From an uncultured Acidimicrobiaceae bacterium (GTDB taxonomy: Bacteria; Actinomycetota; Acidimicrobiia; Acidimicrobiales; Bog-793), in the NCBI GenBank assembly GCA_903907185.1, contig CAIVND010000168.1:1-18252 (forward strand): a stretch of 18,252 bases of DNA, written 5' to 3'. A program made the translations under genes and the position numbers. Numbering within the stretch: position 1 is the stretch's first letter; each line of letters starts with the position of its first letter. Below the pieces are notes generated by a model. It saw only the letters and a list, made by a program, of their open reading frames with translations, had not been told where the DNA came from and ran no database searches. Positions 7,140 through 13,806 of this stretch are shown here, in pieces.

Positions 7140-8077
7140 TGTGGTCTGAGTCCGGTAACGGTTGCCTCGATACCCTCAATGAGCGAGGTCCAAGCGCTCC
7201 ATCCAAGTTCACGCTTTGCAAGCTGGGAATCAACGGCGGTGCGCCGCGGTTCGTCCGGACGACTTGGTGCTCGGAGTGGTTTGACCTTGGTTCCCGTCAC
7301 CGTTGCGACACTCAGATAGAGCTCGCGGATGCTTGTCTCTATCCCCGTTCCAATGTTGTAGAGCGAAGCGGATCCTCGGGTCATGGAACGGACAAAACAC
7401 TCGACGACGTCATCGACAAAGACAAAATCCTTTGTCTGACGGCCATCGCCGTAGATCGTTGGCGCACTCTCCGAATTCAGTGCAGCAACAAAGTTTGCTA
7501 CCACGCCAGCCTCATCGTTCGGGAGCTGGCGTGGTCCAAAGACGTCGGCAAGACACAGCACGGTGTAGTCGAGTTCAAAATGTTTGCGGTATACCTTGAG
7601 ATAATCGATGATCGCTCGCTGTGCCACGGCATTTGGCGAACCTGTCGCGTAGGGGGTGTCCTCGGTAAAGGGAAGGTTCTTATCGTTGCCATCTCCATAA
7701 AGCGCACTCGCGCTCGTGGCGACTATGACCTTGGAACATCGCGCGCCGAGCGCAGCCTCAAAGACGCGCAACGACCCGATGATGTTGCTATCGGCATCAA
7801 AAACAGGTCGATTGAGCGAGGCCGCCACACTCGTCTGAGCGGCTAAATGGAAGACCACCTCAGGACGACGGACCGATACGAACTCAATCAACTCTGGCAC
7901 GCGAACGTCCATCTGTTGAAAGGAAAAACCAGCTCCCAGGGAACGAGCATTCGCAAGGTTTGCAAGTGTGCCGCCGGAAAGATCGTCGATGACGTCAACG
8001 CTGTGACCCTCGGCGAGCAATCGATCAACGAGCGTCGATCCGATAAATCCAGCTCCCCCAGTTACGAGAGTTCTCAC
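7136..8077 (-). CDS. GalE-like extended SDR protein with a degenerate active site
   Basis: A 313-residue NAD-dependent epimerase/dehydratase homologue with an intact Rossmann signature GGAGFIG (7-13), DD at 31-32, FHLAAQTSV near 76-84, GPRQ at 181-184, DGRQTKDFVFVDD near 211-223 and NIGTG at 241-245. In place of the YxxxK catalytic pair it has Asn149 and Gln153 (SPNAVAQ), while the Ser-containing TSASALYG (121-128) remains. UDP-glucose 4-epimerase is therefore the family name but not a safe function. I chose the GTG at 8077: a start at 8137 would add 20 residues lying mostly inside the upstream gene, and MRTLVTGG is the normal N-terminus. It lies 10 bases after the nucleotidyltransferase stop and overlaps cofD by four bases, so it is coupled to F420 synthesis. 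Confidence 0.88.
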   Translation of the reverse strand: MRTLVTGGAGFIGSTLVDRLLAEGHSVDVIDDLSGGTLANLANARSLGAGFSFQQMDVRVPELIEFVSVRRPEVVFHLAAQTSVAASLNRPVFDADSNIIGSLRVFEAALGARCSKVIVATSASALYGDGNDKNLPFTEDTPYATGSPNAVAQRAIIDYLKVYRKHFELDYTVLCLADVFGPRQLPNDEAGVVANFVAALNSESAPTIYGDGRQTKDFVFVDDVVECFVRSMTRGSASLYNIGTGIETSIRELYLSVATVTGTKVKPLRAPSRPDEPRRTAVDSQLAKRELGWSAWTSLIEGIEATVTGLRPQ

Positions 8078-8087
8078 GAAGTGAACG

Positions 8088-9164
8088 TCACCCAGGGAGG
8101 CGTGCATCAAACAGATGCGCATCTGGTGCGAGCTCAAAACCCGAGCCGATAATCGTGTCTTGCAACTTCACGTTGGCGCCAACTCGAGCATCATGCCCGA
8201 TGATGCAGCGCTCAAGCACGCTGCCAGCACCGATCGATGCCCCACTCATGACCACACTCCCGCTGATCTGCACACCCGCGCCGATCGATGATCGCTCACC
8301 GATGACCGAAGCCCGAATCGATGCACCTACACCGACGCTTGCGTTCGCACCAAGAAAGCTCGGTCCCTCGATCGCGCCCAACAGGCTGACATTTGGTCCG
8401 ATATGGACCATTCCCTCCTGACAGACATTGGCAGGAATCATTACTCGGGGGCGTAGTCCGCTTAATACATCGCTCTGCGCCTGCAGATAGCGATCGGGAG
8501 TGCCGGTATCAAGCCAGTAACTCGACGACGCCATTGCGTATAGCTCACCATGTTCAACGAGAAGAGGAAAGATCTCGCGCTCGATGGACACCCGCACACC
8601 CCTATTGATCCGTGCAAGCACCGATGGCTCGAGCACATAGGTACCCGCATTTACCATATTGGTCGGCGCCTCTTCAACCGATGGTTTCTCGATAAAGGCG
8701 AGTACCCGTCCATTGTCATCGGTTGGCACGACACCAAACGCCGATGGATCTGCGACCGGGGTCAGTGCGATCGTCGCACTTGCCCCATGTCGTTCGTGGA
8801 ATGTGACAAGTTCACCGAGATCAAGATCGGTGAGAATATCCCCATTCACCACGATGAGACGTTCGCCGGCAACACCAGCAACATCGGAGGCAAAGGCAAT
8901 TGCACCCGCGGTGTCAAGCGGGGAGGGCTCGGTCGCGGTCACGACCTCCACGCCGGCATAACTGCCCTCGCGAAATGCGTCCAAGAACGCTGCCGAGTGA
9001 TATCCAAGGGCAAAGACGACCTTGGTGACTCCATGGAGGGAGAGCCACTCAACGATCTGAAAGATCATCGGTCGATCGACGACCGGCAACATTGGTTTTG
9101 GGATCTCGTAGGTCAGCGGACGCAGTCGTGTTCCCTGTCCGCCGAGAAGAACTAACGCACGCAC
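8088..9164 (-). CDS. manB: Mannose-1-phosphate guanylyltransferase-like nucleotidyltransferase with hexapeptide-repeat tail
   Basis: Makes an NDP-sugar, probably GDP-mannose, from a sugar-1-phosphate and NTP. The N-terminal pyrophosphorylase domain shows GGQGTRLRPLT (8-18), KPMLP (23-27), VVNGDI (105-110), SAFGVVPTDD (141-150), FIEKPS (157-162), NAGTYV (172-177) and YWLDTGTPDRYL (216-227). From about 253 to 345 there is a left-handed beta-helix of hexapeptide repeats (IGAGV, IGAGS, IGHDA, VGANV). Length (358) and motif order are very like M. tuberculosis ManB (Rv3264c, 359 aa) as I recall it. The GTG start has GGAG five bases upstream. Glucose-1-phosphate thymidylyl- or uridylyltransferase activity cannot be excluded from sequence, and no rmlA is present here. 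Confidence 0.85.
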   Translation of the reverse strand: MRALVLLGGQGTRLRPLTYEIPKPMLPVVDRPMIFQIVEWLSLHGVTKVVFALGYHSAAFLDAFREGSYAGVEVVTATEPSPLDTAGAIAFASDVAGVAGERLIVVNGDILTDLDLGELVTFHERHGASATIALTPVADPSAFGVVPTDDNGRVLAFIEKPSVEEAPTNMVNAGTYVLEPSVLARINRGVRVSIEREIFPLLVEHGELYAMASSSYWLDTGTPDRYLQAQSDVLSGLRPRVMIPANVCQEGMVHIGPNVSLLGAIEGPSFLGANASVGVGASIRASVIGERSSIGAGVQISGSVVMSGASIGAGSVLERCIIGHDARVGANVKLQDTIIGSGFELAPDAHLFDARLPG

Positions 9165-9185
9165 GAGAGCTCCACGAGATCTGCT

Positions 9186-10007
9186 CTATCCAGCAGGAGT
9201 TGTCGTAGTCGTTGGCGCCTTCGTTGTCGTGGTCGTCGACGTTGGTGCAACGGTGCTGGTCGTCGTCGACGTTGAGGCCGGAGGCGCAGTAGCGATCGTC
9301 GTGGTCGTCGTCGTCGCGATGGTTCCGATCTTTGCGTTCGCTGCGACCGTAGAGATCAACGTGCTTTTGACAGTTGCCGATGGCTCAGGGATCGATGCGC
9401 CAGATGGAACGAACGCCAGGGTGATCATCTGATCGTTGGTGAGATGGATAGCGGTGATGTTTTTCGTGATGGTGATTGGGCTTGCGGTCGGCGAAGACCA
9501 TACCTTCGCAACGAGGGTTCCCTTCCCATGAAGTGGACCGCTGCAGTTTGCTCCATTTGCAAGTTTGGTTTTTCCCGGGATTTTGATCGCGCTATCGGTC
9601 AGGGTGAATCCCGAATAGTTCTTCGCGAAGGTCCCCAGGTTTGCCTTTTTGCCCTCAAAGTTGGCAGAGTTCGTCACAACGCCAGGAGAGATGTCGATCA
9701 GTCCATTACCAAACGTCCGGAGTCCAACCGATGTCACATTTGTGCTGGCGGCAAGGTCCTTTTGAAGCGACCCGCACAGATCGATCGCGAGCGCAGTAGC
9801 CCAGTGATCGGTTGCTGTTGGGCCCTCTGCCGCAACGGTCGCGCTGGAATGCTTTTCATTGCGACTGTAGACAATCAGTCCAACGCCGACAATGACGATG
9901 ATCGTGATGAGTGAATACCAGGCCATTGGGCGGCGGCTCCGATAGCTCTTCGATCCACCACTGGCGGCGGCACGGGCAACGGTACGGGCAAAAGAGTTAC
10001 GTGGCAT
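9186..10007 (-). CDS. Membrane-anchored extracellular protein of unknown function with Thr-rich tail
   Basis: A 273-residue protein with a basic N-terminus (many Arg and Lys in 1-26), a single hydrophobic helix at about 29-47, then an outside domain at about 60-222 and a Thr/Ala/Ser/Pro tail. Only two Cys follow the helix (77 and 155), which could form a disulfide. The pattern DHW...CG...GLRTFGNGLIDISP (67-108) recalls from memory a domain in other actinobacterial secreted proteins written roughly as GIHTHGDGLIHIHP; if related, its histidines are replaced here. I do not recognise a catalytic motif. The ATG at 10007 has AAGG about ten bases upstream. It lies between the wbbL and manB homologues, suggesting an envelope role, but nothing in the sequence proves it. 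Confidence 0.8.
   Translation of the reverse strand: MPRNSFARTVARAAASGGSKSYRSRRPMAWYSLITIIVIVGVGLIVYSRNEKHSSATVAAEGPTATDHWATALAIDLCGSLQKDLAASTNVTSVGLRTFGNGLIDISPGVVTNSANFEGKKANLGTFAKNYSGFTLTDSAIKIPGKTKLANGANCSGPLHGKGTLVAKVWSSPTASPITITKNITAIHLTNDQMITLAFVPSGASIPEPSATVKSTLISTVAANAKIGTIATTTTTTIATAPPASTSTTTSTVAPTSTTTTTKAPTTTTTPAG
9195..9320 (-). repeat. Low-complexity Thr-codon tract encoding a Thr/Ser/Pro-rich tail
   Basis: Codons for residues about 230-271 of the membrane-anchored protein are almost all ACN, GCN, TCN or CCN, giving runs such as six consecutive Thr and a final TTTTT. On the plus strand this appears as repeated GTCGTCGTC triplets. Such tails in surface proteins are often flexible, possibly O-mannosylated spacers; the adjacent mannose-activating gene makes that possible but unproven. 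Confidence 0.8.
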
Positions 10008-10095
10008 GGCTGGTTCACCTTAGCTAAAGAGCGCAGAGCTTGGAGAGCATGACCTTTGACCCGCTCGTCCCAGGCCCCCAAACCCTGGTCCTTCT

Positions 10096-10956
10096 TCATG
10101 TCGTCGGGGATGATTGGTGAACGAATCGCTCGCGACAAAGGCTGATGAAAAGGCGAGCCACAAGCCCAACGCCCACCACTGGCAGGAGGACGGCCTTTGG
10201 GCCAGTGAGTGATCGACGGGCAAATCGCCAGGTGGATCGGTGGTGCGCCACCTGCATCTTGTAGGGATGACGACTCGAAGAGAGCCCTCCCTGGTGTACA
10301 ACCTGACCAAGCGGTTGATAGGCAATCTTCCAGCCTGCGTTAGTCAGCCGCCAGCAAAGATCGAGGTCCTCGACATACATGAAATACCGCTCATCAAATC
10401 CCCCCACTTGGTCATAGGCCGAAACGCGCGCCATCATGCAGGCTCCGGAGACCCAACCGGCCTCACTTGGATTGTTGAGATCAAGAGTCGGCGGCTTGTA
10501 ACGGCGAGAGAACCGGTTTGTTGGCCAGAACATCGCAAGGAGTCCGTGCCCGATCGCATTGATCACGCTGGGAAAGTTGCGGGCCGAAGGGTAGACCTCG
10601 CCCGTTGGCTCGAGGATCCTCGGACCAACGACCGCGACCTCAGGATGAGAGACGAGATACGAGGCGAGATACCCAGGAGCGCGCTCGTCGACCAGAAGAT
10701 CCGGATTGCAGATAAACAGATAGTCGAGCTCAGTCTTGCGCCGTCCAATGTTGATCGCACTGCCATAGCCGAGGTTCGCTCCCGTCTCGATCAGAGTGAC
10801 CTCCGGATAGATCCGCGCAAGAAGGTCGAGGGAGTTGTCTGATGATTGGTTGTCGACAACGATGACCTCGTCGACCGTCGCTGCAAGAAGGCTCTCGACA
10901 CAGGCAGTGAGTGCTGGCCCCGCGTTGTGATTGACGATGACTGCAGCGATGCTCAC
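10096..10956 (-). CDS. wbbL: Rhamnosyltransferase of the WbbL type (GT2)
   Basis: A GT-A glycosyltransferase that in mycobacteria moves L-rhamnose from dTDP-rhamnose to decaprenyl-diphospho-GlcNAc, starting the linker between peptidoglycan and the outer polysaccharide. Of its 286 residues, AVIVNHNAG is at 5-13, VVDNQSSDNS at 33-42, NLGYGSAIN at 61-69, the DXD-like NPD at 84-86, GACMMAR at 171-177, and GGFDERYFMYVEDLDLCWR at 185-203 holds the catalytic acid region. A hydrophobic patch near 254-272 may attach it to the membrane. The GTG start overlaps the rmlD stop by four bases (GTGA), so enzyme and substrate-maker are coupled. Mycobacterial WbbL is about 300 residues. The acceptor here is inferred, as Acidimicrobiia need not make arabinogalactan. 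Confidence 0.85.
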   Translation of the reverse strand: MSIAAVIVNHNAGPALTACVESLLAATVDEVIVVDNQSSDNSLDLLARIYPEVTLIETGANLGYGSAINIGRRKTELDYLFICNPDLLVDERAPGYLASYLVSHPEVAVVGPRILEPTGEVYPSARNFPSVINAIGHGLLAMFWPTNRFSRRYKPPTLDLNNPSEAGWVSGACMMARVSAYDQVGGFDERYFMYVEDLDLCWRLTNAGWKIAYQPLGQVVHQGGLSSSRHPYKMQVAHHRSTWRFARRSLTGPKAVLLPVVGVGLVARLFISLCRERFVHQSSPTT

Positions 10957-11822
10957 CTGAGTGCTCGAACTAACGCCTGGGTCGGTTCGTGCCAGTCTGG
11001 CAGGAGAGTAAATCCATGGGCCACAAGCGCCTGATGGTCAAGCACGGAGTTCATCGGACGCGGTGCAGGCCGCGGGGGCACCAGATCTTTCGTCGCGATC
11101 GGTTCCACCCGTGTGGGATCGCCTCCTGCATACTCGACGATGGCTCGAACAAACTCATACCAAGTCGTTGGCCCCTGATTGGTTACATGGAAGATTCCGC
11201 CCTGTCGACTCGCGGTGAGATCGATCAGCATGGGGACAAGATCGCTCACAATAGTTGGACAGCCATGTTGATCATCGACAAAGCGCAACGGTCCATCGCT
11301 CTGGTCGATGATCCGAAGGATGGTCTTCACCATATTGTTGCCGTATCGGCCGCAGACCCATGAGATGCGGGCGATTGTCGACGAGGGATCGAGCGTCTGT
11401 TCACCAGCAAGCTTTGATCTTCCGTAGACCGACATTGGATTGGGTGGATCGGTCTCTCGGTAAGGTCGATCTAAGGTTCCATCGAAGACGTAGTCCGTTG
11501 AGAGATAACAAAGGTGCGCCCCGACCTCATCGGCTGCCTCAGCAAGATATCCCGTGCCACGACCGTTGACCTCGAAGGCCTTTTCTGCCTCACTCTCGCA
11601 GGCGTCAACGGCGGTAAATGCCGCGCAGTGGATGATCGCGTCGGGAACGACCGTCCGCACGAGTTGGATCACCTCATCTTGTGCGGTGATATCAAGGTCA
11701 GCGTGCGAGACCCCCACCACCTCAATCGCCATACCTGATGACACACGATCACGACGTCGCTCAAGCTCAGCGACCAACTCCGTTCCTACCTGGCCCGAGG
11801 CGCCGGTCACAAGGACCTTCAT
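10953..11822 (-). CDS. rmlD: dTDP-4-dehydrorhamnose reductase
   Basis: Final step of dTDP-L-rhamnose synthesis: NAD(P)H-dependent reduction of the 4-keto group. The 289-residue protein has GASGQVG at 7-13, HCAAFTAVDACE near 65-76, STDYVFDG at 108-115, the catalytic Tyr133/Lys137 in YGRSK, and ARISWVCG near 151-158, all as expected, with normal length (about 290-300). The ATG start lies 38 bases after the rmlB stop, with only a weak GGTG upstream. Its end overlaps the rhamnosyltransferase. No active-site residue looks changed, which makes a functional rhamnose pathway likely. Confidence 0.95.
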   Translation of the reverse strand: MKVLVTGASGQVGTELVAELERRRDRVSSGMAIEVVGVSHADLDITAQDEVIQLVRTVVPDAIIHCAAFTAVDACESEAEKAFEVNGRGTGYLAEAADEVGAHLCYLSTDYVFDGTLDRPYRETDPPNPMSVYGRSKLAGEQTLDPSSTIARISWVCGRYGNNMVKTILRIIDQSDGPLRFVDDQHGCPTIVSDLVPMLIDLTASRQGGIFHVTNQGPTTWYEFVRAIVEYAGGDPTRVEPIATKDLVPPRPAPRPMNSVLDHQALVAHGFTLLPDWHEPTQALVRALR

Positions 11823-11860
11823 CTACGAGCGCACCACGGTGAGTGACGACAAGCGTGCCG

Positions 11861-12856
11861 CTACCCTTCGATGACCGGTGAACGGCCGATCAACGGACGC
11901 CACCACGCCTCGTTCGACATGTACCACCCGATCGTCTCTTCAAGACCGGTCTCAAAGTCAACCGTCGGCTCCCAACCAAGCTCGTTACGGATCTTCGTGG
12001 AATCGAGAAGGTAGCGCCGATCGTGTCCTGGTCGGTCGGCAACGATCTCTTTGAGCGATGTTGGTTTCCCAGTGATCTCAAGGACTGCGTCGGCGATCTC
12101 CATAATGCTTGCCTCGCGGCCCGATCCAACGTTGTAGGTCTCGCCAACTCTGCCCTCTTGAAGGACGAGTTCGATGGCCCGACAGTGGTCAATAACATGA
12201 AGCCACTCACGACGATTCTGCGTTGAGGCGTACAGCGGCAGCATCTGGTCGTCGATCGCACGGCTCACAAAGAGCGGAATGACCTTTTCCGGAAACTGGT
12301 ACGGACCGTAGTTATTGCAGCAGTTCGTAATCGTCATCGGCAGATTAAAGGTCTCAAAGTAGGACCGAACGACGTGATCAGAGCCAGCCTTCGATGCGTT
12401 ATACGGGGTTCGCGGCGCGTAGGGCGTCGTTTCGGTAAATGACTCCTCACTGTCGAGTGCCAGATCTCCATAGACCTCACAGGTTGAGATGTGATGAAAA
12501 CGATCGACCCCAACACGACGAGCTGCATCGGCAAGCGCCTGCGTGCCAAGAACGTTCGTCCGAAAGAACCGAGCAGGATCCAAGATGGCAAGGCTGTTAT
12601 GTGACTCTGCCGCAAAGTTGACGATCGTCCCAATCATGAAGGTTGAGAGCAGGTGTTCCACCAACTCTTGGTTGGCGATATCTCCGCGGACTAAGGTCAC
12701 CGCCGCCGAACGCTCAAGTGGTGCGATCGTCGCTCGATTCCCCGCGTAGGTCAGTGCGTCAAGGACAAAAAGCTCGTCGTCAGGATGTTGCTGAGACCAG
12801 TAGCTCGCAAAGTTGGAACCGATGAAGCCGGCACCGCCGGTAATGAGAAGGCGCAT
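11861..12856 (-). CDS. rmlB: dTDP-glucose 4,6-dehydratase, variant active site
   Basis: Converts dTDP-glucose to dTDP-4-keto-6-deoxyglucose. Over 331 residues it shows GGAGFIG (7-13), DALTYAGN (33-40), FAAESH (81-86), TPYNASKAGSDH (150-161) with Tyr152/Lys156, NNYGPYQFPEKVIPLF (181-196), RPGHDRRY (275-282) and LGWEP (293-297), which together leave little doubt about the family. Two positions deviate: the usual SHVDRSI reads SHNSLAI (85-91), and the usual STDEVYG reads STCEVYG (124-130), so Cys126 replaces the Asp of the Asp-Glu catalytic pair. This may mark a subfamily. First gene of the probable long operon, with a 7-base inverted repeat just upstream. RmlA and RmlC are not in the window. 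Confidence 0.93.
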   Translation of the reverse strand: MRLLITGGAGFIGSNFASYWSQQHPDDELFVLDALTYAGNRATIAPLERSAAVTLVRGDIANQELVEHLLSTFMIGTIVNFAAESHNSLAILDPARFFRTNVLGTQALADAARRVGVDRFHHISTCEVYGDLALDSEESFTETTPYAPRTPYNASKAGSDHVVRSYFETFNLPMTITNCCNNYGPYQFPEKVIPLFVSRAIDDQMLPLYASTQNRREWLHVIDHCRAIELVLQEGRVGETYNVGSGREASIMEIADAVLEITGKPTSLKEIVADRPGHDRRYLLDSTKIRNELGWEPTVDFETGLEETIGWYMSNEAWWRPLIGRSPVIEG

Positions 12857-12884
12857 AGTTCACCAGGCTAGTTGGGAGTGAACT
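12857..12884. promoter_or_regulatory. Inverted repeat touching the rmlB start codon
   Basis: AGTTCAC (12857-12863) and GTGAACT (12878-12884) are perfect 7-base inverted arms separated by 14 bases, and the inner arm ends on the base before the rmlB ATG. On the minus strand the GGTGA that would serve as Shine-Dalgarno lies in the proximal arm, so folding of the mRNA would hide it. It could instead be an operator for a dimeric regulator. Either role is inference from position and symmetry. Confidence 0.4.
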
Positions 12885-12907
12885 TCCCCTGCACCCTCGG
12901 GCCACAG

Positions 12908-12913
12908 ATCGTA
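12908..12913 (-). promoter_or_regulatory. Candidate -10 box for the rmlB operon
   Basis: TACGAT on the minus strand fits TANNNT and lies in the 91-base gap between the birA stop and the rmlB start. It would give a leader of roughly 45 bases containing the inverted repeat. No clear -35 box is seen 16-18 bases upstream. A rival hexamer, TAGCCT at 12870-12865, would give a near-leaderless message. Confidence 0.3.
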
Positions 12914-12947
12914 GTGTCCCCTAGTCTCTCGGCGATTAGAGCGGACT

Positions 12948-13721
12948 TCACGGTGTGCGGAGATGGACAACGTCAGCCGCATCGAGCTCTTTCAGCTCTC
13001 CTTGTACTTCGATGATCAGTCGGCCCTGATCACTTACCCCGACGGCGTGCGCACGGTAACGCTCAGCCGCCATCTGGACCTCCACATCTCGGCCTATCGT
13101 TCCACACGCACGCCGATAACGATCCATGATCTTGGCCGCAATGCCAGGCTCGCCGAGCCTCGAGTAATCGTCCGCGATGTTCTGAAGAATCTGAGCGGCG
13201 ACATGATCACGGTCAAAGCGTTCACCCGCAACATCAAAGAGTGTGGTGGCGCGATCACCAAGCCCCTCGAGGTTTTGATCACCCTCTGTTTGCGGTGGCC
13301 CTTCGGGCCAGTAGAGATTAAGACCGATCCCCACCACCATTGCGTACCCCGGCGGCAGCGGAACGATCTCCCCAAGTAGGCCCGAGACTTTCTTGCCTCC
13401 GATCAACAGATCGTTCGGCCACTTCAACTCACACTCTGCGCCGGTCAACTCGCCCACCACCTGGTGGGTCGCGAGTCCAACGATGGTCGGGACCAGGTTC
13501 GCCTCTGCAAGATCAAGCGCTGGACGAAAGAGCATCGACATCAACAGCGAAGTACCAGGACCAGCAACCCAGGTCCGGCCCTGGCGACCCCTTCCGGCGC
13601 TCTGCTGGTCCGCGATCGCCACCATGCCCTCGGGCGCGCCGAGTCGTGCCTGATCAGCAAGGTACTGATTGGTCGAATCGATCAACGGAAAGATGATGGG
13701 TCTCGCGAACAGGTTGCTCAT
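12948..13721 (-). CDS. birA: Biotin-[acetyl-CoA-carboxylase] ligase without DNA-binding domain
   Basis: Activates biotin with ATP and attaches it to the acceptor Lys of BCCP domains. The 257-residue protein carries STNQYL at 16-21, the biotinyl-AMP loop GRGRQGRTW at 43-51, KWPNDLLIGGKKVSGLLGE at 100-118 and GIGLNL at 131-136, plus a C-terminal SH3-like part near 209-255. There is no N-terminal winged-helix domain, so it is a class I ligase and not a biotin repressor like E. coli BirA. It is transcribed divergently from the gene of its most likely substrate, the biotin carboxylase/BCCP protein starting at 13807. Confidence 0.95.
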   Translation of the reverse strand: MSNLFARPIIFPLIDSTNQYLADQARLGAPEGMVAIADQQSAGRGRQGRTWVAGPGTSLLMSMLFRPALDLAEANLVPTIVGLATHQVVGELTGAECELKWPNDLLIGGKKVSGLLGEIVPLPPGYAMVVGIGLNLYWPEGPPQTEGDQNLEGLGDRATTLFDVAGERFDRDHVAAQILQNIADDYSRLGEPGIAAKIMDRYRRACGTIGRDVEVQMAAERYRAHAVGVSDQGRLIIEVQGELKELDAADVVHLRTP

Positions 13722-13806
13722 CGAACTAGCCTCACTGTCGGGCCCATCGCGGGCGAAGGTTGTCGTTGGAGATGGTGACGATCAGACTAGGGCGAGTGAG
13801 GAGAGC
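13722..13806. promoter_or_regulatory. Divergent promoter region between birA and the carboxylase gene
   Basis: These 85 bases must hold the promoters of both genes, as they are transcribed away from each other with no other gene between. On the plus strand an AGGAG ribosome-binding site (13799-13803) precedes the GTG at 13807 with a short three-base gap to the start codon. I could not identify convincing -35/-10 pairs or a palindromic operator in either direction. Confidence 0.5.

Noticed and set aside
7070..7846. Plus-strand open frame of 258 codons
   Set aside because: It lies antisense to cofD and the GalE-like gene, both firmly identified, and its translation has no recognisable motif.
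8078..8137. Longer N-terminus of the GalE-like protein
   Set aside because: Most of the extra 20 residues are read from the end of the nucleotidyltransferase gene; the Rossmann strand normally starts the protein.
10070..10088. CCAGG/CCTGG inverted repeat in the gap after wbbL
   Set aside because: A five-base stem with a nine-base loop and no T-run; expected by chance in GC-rich DNA.
13669..13806. Upstream in-frame start for the carboxylase alpha subunit
   Set aside because: It would begin inside birA and add 46 residues not expected in the family; the GTG at 13807 has a ribosome-binding site and gives the conserved N-terminus.
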